Source of the DNA: Epithemia pelagica
Lineage: Eukaryota; Bacillariophyta; Bacillariophyceae; Surirellales; Surirellaceae
Direction: 5' to 3'
Assembly (NCBI GenBank): GCA_946965045.2
Contig: OX337240.1
Span: 682,001 to 746,000, forward strand
DNA: 64,000 nucleotides
The position numbers and the translations under genes were made by a program. Below are positions 10,699-21,280 of the stretch, one piece after another; position 1 is the first letter of the stretch, and each line of letters begins with the position of its first letter. The notes under the pieces were generated by a model that worked only from the letters and a program-made list of their open reading frames with translations, had not been told where the DNA came from and searched no databases.

Positions 10699-10752
10699 CG
10701 GCGGTATTCTTGTTCGCAATCTACCAAGTAGTTCAGCCCATGTCCATTATAA

Positions 10753-11324
10753 ATGGACGTCAACGATTGCTTATTGGTAACGCCACACATACGTGCTGGA
10801 GGAGAGCTTCTCTATGGTTTGACGCATGACTGGTGCATGCTGGAAACCACACCAGCCAAGGGAAATCTGAAACTGTCCACGTCATGTCCCAAAGTTTGTG
10901 TTGTTACCGGCAAACATACTCTGTTGGATACTGTCTCAGATGTTAGTCAACAAGCGTTTGAAAGGCAAGATGGAATGGAGACACTCATCTCCTGAGCAGA
11001 GAAGGAAATCAAGGAAATCAAGGCTTTTCGAGAGGGTAGGTGGGGAATATTAGAGGCACGATGGGACCCAGATCTTTGTCCCCTTGCAAAGGTGGAAAAC
11101 CAGTTGGTCTCTAGGACGTCAGACTTGTACGGTCGTCTTCTTCGCGTCAACGGAATCACTTTGTCGGAGACAAAACTGCTGAAGACTACAATGCATTCGA
11201 CCAGACCACTGCATCAGAGATTATGGACCAAGTAGATTTGTTGCAGCGAGCAGTTAACAAGTTGCTTGAGGTGTACGTTTGTTTGGCAGATGTTGAGACC
11301 CTTCCTGAGAACATCTCCTCTTGA
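10753..11324 (+). pseudogene. Decayed gene in the foldback spacer
   Basis: Between the two arms lies a plus-strand reading frame starting at ATG 10753 (MDVNDCLLV...). It reaches a single in-frame TGA at 10993-10995. Beyond it the same frame continues as a charged helical segment (KEIKEIKAFREGRWGILEAR, then DLYGRLLRVNGITLS). A frameshift near 11165-11185 leads into AEDYNAFDQTTASEIMDQV and finally LLEVYVCLADVETLPENISS, ending at TGA 11322-11324. The composition (heptad-like Leu, Glu and Lys) supports former coding. I do not recognise the family; there is no DDE, RT or integrase motif. It may be cargo or a relic of the element's own gene. Confidence 0.45.
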
Positions 11325-11383
11325 GAAGTGGCCTTGCCTCCGGTAGTTGCCCGTAGTTTCCCGTAGCTTAACTTCGTAGTAGA

Positions 11384-12074
11384 ACTTGTTGCGTTTGGTT
11401 TGATTGTCGTTCTGTCCGCTTGTCGTTTTGTCCGCTTGTCCGCTTGTCGTTTTGTCCGCTTGTCCGCTTGTCGTCTTGTCGTCTTGTCCGCTTGTCGTCT
11501 TGTCGTCTTGTCCGCTTCATCTTGTCCGCTTGTCGTCTTGTCCGCTTCATCTTGTCCGCTTGTCGTCTTGTCCGCTTCATTTTGTGAGGTTTGCGAGAAC
11601 CATCCCGTGGGAGCACCGTGACAAAATAGAAGCACGACTCGTACTTCTGCAGTAATGTTGTACTAGAAACGTACTCGTACTGGATGTACTGTTAAATAGA
11701 CCAAATAATGGGAATTGGGCTGCTCAAGAATATTATAGCCTATTGTGGCGAGCAGCTTGTCCTTGGCGTTGAGCTTATTTACCGATGGCTCACAAGACTG
11801 AGAAGTTATGTAGTGTACACAAATTCATTCGTCAGGCTTAGCTAATGATTGATATGTAGGACATTACAAGACAAAAATTTCATCATGTATGTGTGTGTCA
11901 TGAGGCTTAATACCGGGAGCACCGTTTTTATTGCCCCGGTTTTTTTAACAATAGACAATCGCCAAAACGACAAGGACTAGAGCTGTTTAGCTAGTACTAA
12001 GCTAAAATGCTGCCTTGTCTGCTAGGATAGGGCGCGTGAGGTCATAGCCGACATAGTTTCGCGTGTTCCAGGAG
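11384..12074 (-). repeat. Right arm of long inverted repeat
   Basis: Reverse complement of 10013-10698, with the minisatellite at about 11405-11580. Its outer end covers the last codons and stop of the gene on the minus strand at 12002-12833. Spacer between arms is about 685 bp. The two arms could form a very large cruciform or foldback. Confidence 0.85.
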
Positions 12075-12833
12075 TACATGCCGTATTCATCACGCGAAAA
12101 AGCCTGGTCTGCCACACCATCGTCTTCGCCACCAAGATAGGTGAACAGATCATTGTCATCACCGAGTTCGAAGTAGTTTTGAACAAGAGCATTGACTTCT
12201 TCATCTTGAAACAGATTATCCAAAGGGCGAGGAATATTGCCGGTGTGATCCAAGTCAGGAGTGTTGTAGCTGTAAGTGCGATTGTATCCGTGTTCTTTGT
12301 CATTCTTCTCCATCACCTCGGCAATGGTCTTACACAAATTTTTGGTCAGAGTCTTTTTCTTTGTGTCATCGTCAGCGTCGTCACAGAATCCAACAACGCA
12401 CGGCCAGGGGTATTCGGTTCCGGACTTGTCCGGGTTGCCATTCATCATCGGTTCATCCTTCTCAGGTGAGAGACGACGATACAGTTTTTGAATTCGCACA
12501 TCAAACTCATCAAAAAGGCACTTTTCCTTTTCTTTAATCAGATCAAATACAGGATTCATGTATCCCTACCGCTCTGTTTTGGTCCCTGCGAGCTTCATGT
12601 AAGCAACAATAAACTGTGAGTTAGGGCCACAACGTTCCGAATGGATCTCAGAGACCCTGGGCTTCGATCTACTCGGAGAAGGAGCAACACCTTTCTTCTT
12701 CGTTGCCGTGAACTTGAACTTCTTGATTGTTTCCTGGTGAGGAGAAGAAAAAAGAAAGGTGAGCATGGATGAATGCCATGTAGTGATAGAACGACACAAC
12801 AATCAAACTTGCCTTTTTCGCTGGTGGAGTCAT
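12002..12833 (-). pseudogene. Hypothetical protein gene with one in-frame stop
   Basis: A likely start ATG at 12833 (MTPPAKKASLI) follows a CAACAAACAACATCCGC-like leader typical of diatom starts. A 67-bp intron (12800-12734, GTTGTG...CACCAG) joins it in phase to ETIKKFKFTATKKKG from 12733. The frame meets TAG at 12568-12566. The very same frame continues beyond the stop (GYMNPVFDLIKEKEK) for 185 residues to TAG at 12002, with an acidic C-terminal half (FQDEEVNALVQNYFELGDD). So one nonsense codon splits an otherwise continuous protein of about 250 residues. It could be a pseudogene, an allele, a sequence error or a readthrough gene. The family is not recognised. The last codons lie inside the foldback arm, and a second copy of them sits at 10030-10089. 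Confidence 0.55.
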
Positions 12834-14419
12834 GATGCGGATGTTGTTTGTCGAGGAAGGAAATATGAGTTGATTGTTGGACTTGGCTTGAGGAGATGAG
12901 GCTGCATCGAGAAAATCGTGTTTTCTCGATCCTCAACGCTTCTCCAATTGGAACCGTTCAAGAACCGAGAAAAATGTTTTCATGGTATACTCCCATCGCT
13001 ATTTGTAATTCAAATGCACATGGGAGTATAAATTTCCTCTATTACCGGATGTTTGGCCTTGGAAGCAGCACTCAACAGACCAATACTCTCACTGGTTTGC
13101 CTCTTGTGTATGGAAATCAGAGAACTCCATCTTGTTGGCGGGCTCTCTACATGCTAAGATTCAAATGGATATAGGAGTAGAAATTTCCTCTATTAAGGGA
13201 TCTTCCGCTTTCGAACTAGGACTCAACAGACCGATACTACTCTTACTTGTTTTCCCTCTTGTCTATGGTCTCAAAGTACTCTTTCTTGTTGGCGGGCTCT
13301 CTACATTCTAAGATTCAGATGCACATAGGAGTATCACTTTCCCGCCAATGAAAGCAGGCTCCGCAGACGCACACGATCGTAACTACTCTCGTCGATGGAT
13401 ATGAGCATCTGTTTGCCTCTTGTGTATGGAAATCAGAGAACTCCATTTTGTTGGCGGGCTCTCTACATGCTAAGATTCAAATGGATATAGGAGTAGAAAT
13501 TTCCTCTATTAAGGGAACTTCCGCTTTCGAACTAGGACTCAACAGACCGATACTACTCTTACTTGTTTTCCCTCTTGTCTATGGTCTCAGAGTACTCTTT
13601 CTTGTTGGCGGGCTCTCTACATTCTAAGATTCAGATGCACATAGGAGTATCACTTTCCTGCCAATGAAAGCAGGCTCTGTAGACGCACACGATCGTAACT
13701 ACTCTCGTCGATGGATATGAGCATCTTGCACTCTGGTAATGAGCCCAATCACGCCCTTCCCCAGAATTTACCATGGCTCGCACAATGAGGGCAAAGGGAG
13801 AAGGAATAAAATTTCGACGGCTTCTGGACAAGAAAATACTCCATTGGTCACCTTTTTGTCGGGATGATCTCGTTTGTAAGCACGAGGATGATCACAATGA
13901 GGAAAGTGCACCGTGCACATGTCTGGTTTGTTTCCCTTGGCCATCTCGGAGAAACGAAATTTGTTGTGTCAGTTCTGCTTTGGAATGGATCAATCATCGG
14001 TCGAGTTTTGTGCAGCAAAAAGGCCTTGAACATGATGGTGATGATAATAGTGGGATCTTGGAAGATAAAGATTTATGGCAAGAGAGGCGGTTCGACGTTT
14101 GACAACAACTTTGACACCGCCGGTGCAGGAAAAGCGTGAACAAGGACAGACAAGGATCTTGTGTGATGGCTGTTGGCTGTTGGACTTTGCACACGAACAC
14201 GAGAGACGTCGATAGCTCAGTCAGAGGTTGGTTGACTTCTGTTTGACCAAGAGATCGAGAGAGCGACTGCACAGCAACACAGAGATACCAATCGTTGGAA
14301 ATCAGAGCACTCCATCTTGTTGGAGGGATTGTGAACAAAACGAGGGCCCATCAACCGACAACAACAATGATTATGCTCCTCCTCCCAGGAGCAATCCAGA
14401 TGACGTCCACGACAATTTC
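12834..14419. other. Repeat-bearing intergenic region
   Basis: This holds the tandem array at about 12990-13727 and a detached fragment of its unit at about 14297-14330. Between 13730 and 14290 I see no supported gene. The reading frame of the helicase is open from 14228 but has no ATG before 14420. Confidence 0.5.
12990..13727. repeat. Tandem array with ~158-bp unit in 316-bp dimers
   Basis: Two successive 316-bp copies (13096-13411 and 13412-13727) are nearly identical. Each consists of two diverged halves of about 158 bp carrying cttgttggcgggctctctac, a variant of ctaagattca, and a tataggagta block. A further diverged partial unit precedes them (12990-13095). The half-unit/dimer organisation is a small higher-order repeat. 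Confidence 0.85.
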
Positions 14420-16045
14420 ATGCAACGACTGGATGATTCGGCCGCCTTGTATGCGGCATCACATCCAGAACCACATCCAGATGTGGGTGGTTGGTTATAC
14501 ACCGCAACAGGTTGGAGAAAACGGAAACGACGGAAACTTGACAACATTCAAAAGACATTGCAAAAAGTCAACAGGGGAAACCAATTCATTGCATTTCTAT
14601 CAGGAGCAGGGGGGTCTGGGAAAAGCCACGTTATCAAAACAATTGTACGATACGCCAAAAATTTGTGCTACAACCTCCACATCAGGTATGACAAGAGAAC
14701 TATTGTCGTTACTGCTCTTACAGGTGCTGCAGCAGTTGGGATAAACGGAGAAACAACTGCTATGGCTTGTGCACTAAACAGAGCAATTACCGAGGAACCA
14801 GAGCAATGGAAAAATGCTTATCTGTTGATCGTTGATGAAATTTCATTTGCCTCAAAAGAAGTCGTTGATACTCTTGATCACAAATTGCGACAAATATTGC
14901 AGCCGGATGCAGCCTTTGGTGGAATTGCTCTTGTCTTTGCAAGTGATTTCACACAACTGAAACCAGTCAAAGCCCAACCATTATTCCTTTTTAAGGACTT
15001 CATGAAATGGTATGACTGGGTACACACATTCCTTGAACTTAAGACAAATCACAGGTTTCGCCTTGATCCACCATGGGGGACAATTCTTGAGACATTTCGA
15101 GACGAGGGACCAAGCAATGGTGATGTGGCGACAATCAATACTCGTGTTGTTGGATCTAAACATGGACCAACAGAGAAAGACATTCCTCCAAATGTGGTTT
15201 ATGCAACGAAAACTAATCTTGATCGAGCAGCAATCAATGATGCCATTTTTGCTAAACATCTGGAAAATACCCATTCAAAAGATCCTAATGTTGACCCTCC
15301 CATGCACACAATCTGTATCAAAGCGTCCAACTTGAAGTGGAAAAAAGCGGGAACAAGAAATGACTATGTTGATTTCAACAAGGCAAGTGAAGATATCCTT
15401 TATGCCACCTGTGGTGAGGGTCACTTGCAAGGACGAGACAACAAGAGATACGATCCACTTTTGAAACTGTATTATGGAAGACCGTTGTGTATCAATGAAA
15501 ACAAAGACGTTGAGTCATGTATTGCTAATGGAGCCATGTGTGAATTCAATGGCGTTCTCCTTAAGCAAGGGGTGACATTAACTGATTTGGAGAAAATATT
15601 GATTGATGGATATTATGTTTGGAGTCTTAAGGTCACTCAAATCGAGGGAATCAAGGTGAAAATGGTTGATGGAAACCAGAACCATGTTGTTCTTTTGAAG
15701 CCTCAGACTGTTACTCAACAAGTGCAGTTCCCACTCCCCATGTTTGGCATGAAACGAGTGAGGAAAACAATGAAAATGACGCAGCTTCCTCTCAATGTGT
15801 CCAATGCAAGGACTGTTCATAAGCTACAAGGGAGATCAATCGAATTTCTTTACATATCGAACTGGGACTACACGGGCAATTGGAACTATGTTTGTTTGTC
15901 GAGAGTTTGCCAGCTCAAAGGCCTTTTCCTTGCAAAACCACTTATAGCCGACAAATGTCGTGGAATGTCTGCTGAATGTAAAGAGTTTCATGTACATTTC
16001 CGGACAACTAAACGTCCGCCAGACATAATTAACTTTCACTTCTAG
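14420..16045 (+). CDS. Pif1-type DNA helicase
   Basis: A single-exon protein of 541 residues from the first ATG, with the frame open without ATG back to 14228. It is an SF1B 5'-to-3' helicase of the Pif1/RRM3 type. Motifs in order: Walker A GAGGSGKS (about 62-69), TALTGAAA (Ia), LLIVDEIS (II, about 135-142), FASDFTQLKPV (III, 173-183), TNHRF (IV), NARTVHKLQG (V, 462-471) and YVCLSRV (VI, 490-496). All catalytic residues are present. In diatoms and other eukaryotes such stand-alone genes are often derived from Helitrons, giant viruses or other mobile DNA. No Rep nuclease or Helitron ends were seen here. The region just 5' contains a fragment of the neighbouring tandem-repeat unit (ggaaatcagagcactccatc), so repeat and gene may belong to one mobile unit, or the 5' end may have been captured. 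A full ATG-started longer form could need an unseen upstream exon. Confidence 0.8.
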   Translation: MQRLDDSAALYAASHPEPHPDVGGWLYTATGWRKRKRRKLDNIQKTLQKVNRGNQFIAFLSGAGGSGKSHVIKTIVRYAKNLCYNLHIRYDKRTIVVTALTGAAAVGINGETTAMACALNRAITEEPEQWKNAYLLIVDEISFASKEVVDTLDHKLRQILQPDAAFGGIALVFASDFTQLKPVKAQPLFLFKDFMKWYDWVHTFLELKTNHRFRLDPPWGTILETFRDEGPSNGDVATINTRVVGSKHGPTEKDIPPNVVYATKTNLDRAAINDAIFAKHLENTHSKDPNVDPPMHTICIKASNLKWKKAGTRNDYVDFNKASEDILYATCGEGHLQGRDNKRYDPLLKLYYGRPLCINENKDVESCIANGAMCEFNGVLLKQGVTLTDLEKILIDGYYVWSLKVTQIEGIKVKMVDGNQNHVVLLKPQTVTQQVQFPLPMFGMKRVRKTMKMTQLPLNVSNARTVHKLQGRSIEFLYISNWDYTGNWNYVCLSRVCQLKGLFLAKPLIADKCRGMSAECKEFHVHFRTTKRPPDIINFHF

Positions 16046-17260
16046 GAAGTGCTGCCAAGGATAAATAGAATAGTCCTGTCCACTGTACTACTGATACTGA
16101 ACTCAGCCGTCCTTTACCGCCTTGGCGGTTTCAATCTTTGCTAGGAGCAGTGACACGGACATTGTTGATTGGCAGGGTCGTGGTTCTCGCGAATGGGTTC
16201 TTGCCTACCTGATCAAAAAATTGAATTTGTGTAATGAGGGCGTAATCAAATCACAAGTGTGAATCGATCTGGTTGGTAGAAAACGTCCCACGACTCGCTC
16301 GGGTAGAAGATAACCCGGATCTTCTACGGTCGCATTTCTGTTCTGGCTTCATTTGAGATTTTCATGTGTACCTCAGGCCTCGCGCTTTCGGACACTTTCT
16401 TTCGCACTGGGACCTTGCGATTGTCACCTCCCAAACTCAGCAGTGCCACTCGAATGCCTGATGTAAGGACACACTGCATTTAGAGACCAAGTGTCACGAG
16501 ACAGTCAAGGATACGTTACCCACATTGTCACAAACAAAATCGTCACATTGGTTGTCCTACTCACTTTTGCTCGTGATTGAATGATCTGTGTTCTGCCTGG
16601 ACAATGGTACACGGCAGATATCGGGTACAGCTATTTCCATTCTTGATCAAGTCTCCTCGATAACTCTTCACAAACGATCACATCGTGTACTTTCACTGTA
16701 ACATGGTCAACAATTACAGCAACGATCATTCGTTTTCGACCGAATGGCATCTGTTCCAGATTGTAAGGGAGGGCCCTCCCTATCGACAATACAATGTTAG
16801 TCCTAGAGGTAGACACCCATTCTACTTTCATTGTCGTTGCCGTTGCCGTTGTAGGTTGTGAGCTGTGGCGCTTGTCTGCTTCTGATATTGACGCTTTTGG
16901 GTCGCGAAAATAAGCCTCATAAGCAGTGTAGTGAAAACAGTAGTCTAGCCCAAACGTTTGCCGTTGACTGGCCGGCGTCCCTACATAGAGCCTTCAATCT
17001 TATAATCATTCCCCTTCCGAATCGTCCAACTCGTCCAAAAAGATCGATATTCGATATCCAGGATTTCGATTGTCCATGGCCAATAACTCTAGAGGTGCTC
17101 TTAGCCCTGTTAGGCCAAAGCGATTCAGCAGAATACAGCATTGGCAGCATAATCTTGGAAGACAGAGAGGTGGCATCAGGTGAAACAGGCAGATTGTGCA
17201 AGCATTTGATCAATCAGTGGAGTTATAAGAGTGTTTGACTTTGACTCCGTTTCGAGAAGC
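16046..17260. other. Intergenic region with dispersed repeat copy C
   Basis: Dispersed repeat copy C occupies about 16160-16860. From 16860 to 17260 no further gene is supported; this is the promoter side of the subtilase gene. Confidence 0.5.
16160..16860. repeat. Dispersed repeat, copy C
   Basis: Matches the right half of copy A (about 570-1260), with shared blocks around gtgaatcgatctggttggta, gagaccaagtgtcacgagac and cactcacttttgctcgtgat, and numerous indels. It lacks the HSF-tail half, so copy A is a composite of B-type and C-type sequence. Confidence 0.7.
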
Positions 17261-20080
17261 ATGAAGCCTTTCCTTCTCCTTTCCCTTGCCGTGGCGTTCC
17301 TGGCCGTTGTTGTGCATGGATCATCGTCAACGACTTCATCCACAACCACCACCAATAATGATGTACCCAATGAGCGATCCTTGTCGCGTTCAGCTCAGTT
17401 CATGTCCTTGGCCTTGTTCAAGTCCTTGTTTTATTCGCTCTTGTCGGATACACCCGACAGTGACGCCCAATTAGAGGCCTGGGCCCAAGTGACCGAATGG
17501 GGTTGGGAGCGTGCCGTCAACTTGGATCAAGACGATGCGACCAAATCTCCCTTTATCTTGTGTGACGAAGGGGACGAAACCTCGACGAAACGCAAAGTGA
17601 GTGTCGTTCGAGATGCCATTGGTATCTCCACGGATGTACCGGACGAGGAATTGTCGCAATACTTTTACACCATTAGCAATTCTCCCAATAGGAGTTGCTA
17701 CATGTGCTCCTTGAATGGAACAAAAGCACAAGATTTGGAAGAATTCATTCTCCAACCCATGTCCTTTTTCCTCAAGCTCAACTCGGCATCCGTCTCGTTT
17801 ACCGGCGACGAAGATACACAAGAGATACAATATGCCGTCATGTTGTGCCCCGGATTGGAGAGTCGTGATTGGGGGCAGTGGTCGTTGGATGCCTTGGCCA
17901 ATATTGTTGGTTTGATTCCAACATTGGTGGAAGTTCCGGAAGCCACGGACTATAAGACGAATTTTCTCATTTTGCAAAATTATCTCCAAAACACAGATCC
18001 AACCTTTTGCGACCGACAGCTCATTAACAATGTCCGAGCTGAAGAAGTGGACGATTACTTTTTGGTGACCTTTGATTCGTTGAAGGAACCAGTTGACAAT
18101 GTGCCCATTGAAGCAGCCGAAACCTGTTTTGTCCTGTGGGCCTTTGCCTTGGCCTATGCTCCAGAAGTATGCTACATTGAACGTCGAGTGCCTTTTGATA
18201 CCTCCAACGTTATTGAACAGTGGATTGGTCAGTCAGGAGTAGAAGATTACCGACCATTCTTTGACGAAGGCATTACGGGGGAAGGCCAAATTGTCGCCGT
18301 GTCAGACACTGGACTGGATCTGGACAATTGCTACTTTCGAGACGACAGTCCAATGCCCTTTGGTGATGTAAGAAGTCAACGAATGGTTCGACCGTTTCCT
18401 TACCCAAATCACCCTCATACTCATGAGACTTTTCTCGTTGTGTAATCACAGACATTTGACCTGACCCGGCGCAAGGTGGTACAGTATGTGGATTTTGTCA
18501 ATCGAGGAGAAGTTGTCGATGGACATGGAACGCATGTTGCTGGAACCATTGCGGGTAGGAAATCGTTGGATGGTATAACCAATCTGGACGGAATGGCTGA
18601 CGGAGTGGCAAAGGATGCTCGTTTGTGCTTCTTCGACATTGGTAGGGACGATGCAGACGGTAGGTACTATACTCTCGGTTCAAGCTCGTTTGGGACGGGC
18701 TCGTCGACACATGGCCATGTCTCAACCCATTGTGTCTCTGGTGCTTGTGTACAGGTCGCCTCTCCGTTCCTCCGGCCAAAAACCTCCTGAGTCCAGGACA
18801 AGAAGCTGGTGCAAGAATTCATTCCGCAAGTTGGGGTAGCTCGTCCACGTTCTATACCAGTCAAGACCGTGACTTTGACAAGTATATTTACAATGACGAG
18901 TCCTTTTTGATTGTGGTTGCCGCCGGAAACTTTGGACCTGACCCTCAAACCGTTGGTTCTCCAGCCAACGGCAAAAATGTTCTCACTGGTACGTCAACGA
19001 CTATGGATTGTGTTGAGATTTCTGAGATATTTTGGGTAGTTTGGTTTATACTTGTGTTCTCAATTGTCAATGTGTTTCACAGTGGGTGCTTCGACCAGTG
19101 GAGTTGGCAGCCTTTCCAGCGGTAGAGCACCTGTGGATCAACTTGCAGGATTCTCCTCGGTGGGACCATCGATGGATAAGCGAATCAAGCCTGACATTGT
19201 TGCACCCGGTGCTCATGTCCTTTCGGCGGGTTCACGAAATGAACCCTCTTGTGACCCCCCTAGCGTGAGTGATATTCCTGGACCTGGAGGCTCTGATCCG
19301 AGATTTGGCTTGTTGTCTTTACAAGGAACTTCAATGGCAACACCTGTCGTCAGCGGTCACTGCGCTTTGCTTCGACAATACTTTATTGAGGGATATCATG
19401 GAGACGGAACAAAGGGCAGCGCCGAGAGCCTCGATCCAAGTGGAACATTGATCAAGGCCACATTGATCAACGGTGCACAGCCTCTTGAAGGATACGGTCT
19501 GAATGAGATTGATGCGCGACAAGGTTTTGGTCGAATGAGTGCTATTGATTCTGTACCCTTGAAGAGGCACAACGATCTGCAGGGAGGTTACCTTGACGGA
19601 GAATTAGTCTCGCTCACCAACCCAACAAGGACCTACCGGTTCACCCTGAGCGCACAAAACCAAACCTGCGATGATGCCGAGATGAGTACAACTTTGGTGT
19701 GGGCTGATCCTCCAGGTGCCATTGGCTGTCTTAATTGCGTTCTCAACGACTTGGATTTGTTTGCGGTCCAAACGATGACCAACGGCACTGTCATTGAACA
19801 TTTCCCAAATGGGGGGTCGGCAAAGGACAGTGTCAATAATGTGGAACGTGTTCGCTTCAAAGCTGCGGCCGGAGATTCTTTTGTCATCACTGTGACGGCA
19901 GATCATTTGGAAAGTAACCAGCAGACATATGCCATTGCTAGTGTGTTTGGTTGTCTCAACCACAGAGGAAGAAATGGAGCTGAATCTTCGGCTCCTTCCC
20001 TTCGCCATTTTGGTGCTTCATCTTCGTGGAGCTGGGCCCTTGGTACGCTTGTTGCATTGGCACCACTTCTTGTGTACTAA
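17261..20080 (+). CDS. Secreted subtilisin-like serine protease (S8, KP-43-like)
   Basis: Four exons: 17261-18367, 18452-18659, 18755-18988 and 19083-20080. The introns are 84, 95 and 94 bp, all GT-AG, and the joined frame gives 848 residues. A signal peptide (MKPFLLLSLAVAFLAVVVHG) directs it to the secretory route. A pro-region of about 310 residues follows. The S8 catalytic triad is complete: Asp349 in AVSDTGLD, His394 in DGHGTHVAGT and Ser600 in GTSMATP, with the oxyanion Asn in VAAGNFGP. A beta-sandwich domain follows (NDLDLFAV, ...FVITVTADHL), as in KP-43-type subtilases and PPC-like domains. The protein ends in a hydrophobic tail (SWALGTLVALAPLLVY) after a Ser-rich stretch, which suggests a GPI signal or membrane anchor. 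It probably acts at the cell surface or outside the cell. The long Cys-containing pro-region is unusual. Confidence 0.9.
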
Positions 20081-20242
20081 AACCGGACAATGGCAGTTGG
20101 TCGAGTGGAAAAGAACCAAGCCAAAACTGATGACACAAAAGCATCGATTAGGAACAAAGCTTCCGACTGGGCGACTGGGATCCATTTCTAAACTTCAGAG
20201 CTTCTTAACAAATTAAGTGCATATGGTTATATTATATTTGCT

Positions 20243-21280
20243 CTATTCGTCGAAATAAAGTGCCGTCTTGCCAACGGATTTTCCCGAGGCTTGCATCTCC
20301 AAAGCCTTGCGCAAGTTGGCCGCATTCAACTCCATGGAATTGGTTTGACGAGTTGGCAAAGTTCCGTCATTCAACAACTGGGAAATTTGCGTCAAAATAT
20401 CATGCTGGCGCTTTGATTCTTGGTTCTCGAGACCTGGACGAGTGAACATTAGGACGGCTGAAAAGTTGACGGACTTCCAAAAGAGTTGAAACAAATCGAC
20501 TGTGGCTGAAGGCCATATGCTACAAATACCTCCAAAGGGCTTGATGAGACCGACAAACTCGGTAAAGAGATCTTCTGTCAAATCCACCGTGTGCAAAATG
20601 TAGTCGACTGCTTCGATTCCAAGGTCTTTGATTTGACTCGTCAAGTTTTCACGGTGATTAATGACATGATGCGCTCCCATTTGATGGACAAAGTCTCGAG
20701 ATTCGTCGCGTGATGCTGTGGCAATCACGGTGAGACCCAAGACTTTGGAGGCGAGAGCAATGGCAGCTGTGGCAACACCACCGGCTCCTCCGGTAATGAG
20801 AATGGTTTTCCCCGTATTGTCTTGTTTGTTGGGCGAAACCTTGAGTTGATCATAAATGGCTTCCCAGGCGGTCAAGGAGGTGAGAGGCTCAGAGGCAGCT
20901 TGACTCCAGGATAGATTGGCTGGCTTGGGGCCCACGATGCGTTCGTCGACCAACACATATTCAGCAAATGCACCTGGCCGGAAAAAGTCGCCGGCAAACA
21001 TGACCTCATCACCCACTTTGAATAAGGAAGATTCCTCTCCAACTTCCTCGACAACTCCAGCAGCATCCCACCCCACGACGAGTGGGCTGGAGCCTTCAAA
21101 GGGTTCAGTGTCTTTTCCGAGATTTCCCAATCGTTTGTAGTCAATGGGATTGGTTGCGACCGCTTTGACACGGATGAGGAGATCATGTCCTGTTGGCGAA
21201 GAGGGCTTTTCCATTTCGACTTGCTTGAGTACAGACAAGTCTCCGACAGGTTTGTATTCGGTAATGGCAAAGGATTTCAT
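20243..21280 (-). CDS. MDR-family zinc-free quinone/alcohol oxidoreductase, copy 1
   Basis: A single-exon protein of 345 residues from MKSFAITEYKPVGDL. The frame is open further upstream, but the paralogue shares only about 80 bp of leader before the ATG, supporting this start. It belongs to the medium-chain dehydrogenase/reductase superfamily, quinone oxidoreductase-like branch: GroES-like N-terminal half (NPIDYKRLGN, VVGWDAAGVV, GDEVMFAGDF) and a Rossmann half with ITGGAGGVATAAI (NADPH binding). The Cys/His zinc ligands of alcohol dehydrogenases are absent, so it is a zinc-free NADPH-dependent reductase, probably of quinones or enones, and probably cytosolic. A nearly identical paralogue lies at 29199-30236 on the same strand. 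It converges with the upstream subtilase gene (162 bp between stops). Confidence 0.9.
   Translation of the reverse strand: MKSFAITEYKPVGDLSVLKQVEMEKPSSPTGHDLLIRVKAVATNPIDYKRLGNLGKDTEPFEGSSPLVVGWDAAGVVEEVGEESSLFKVGDEVMFAGDFFRPGAFAEYVLVDERIVGPKPANLSWSQAASEPLTSLTAWEAIYDQLKVSPNKQDNTGKTILITGGAGGVATAAIALASKVLGLTVIATASRDESRDFVHQMGAHHVINHRENLTSQIKDLGIEAVDYILHTVDLTEDLFTEFVGLIKPFGGICSIWPSATVDLFQLFWKSVNFSAVLMFTRPGLENQESKRQHDILTQISQLLNDGTLPTRQTNSMELNAANLRKALEMQASGKSVGKTALYFDE

Noticed and set aside
10505-11580. Minisatellites as a possible CRISPR array
   Set aside because: Units are contiguous with no unique spacers, and the genome is eukaryotic.
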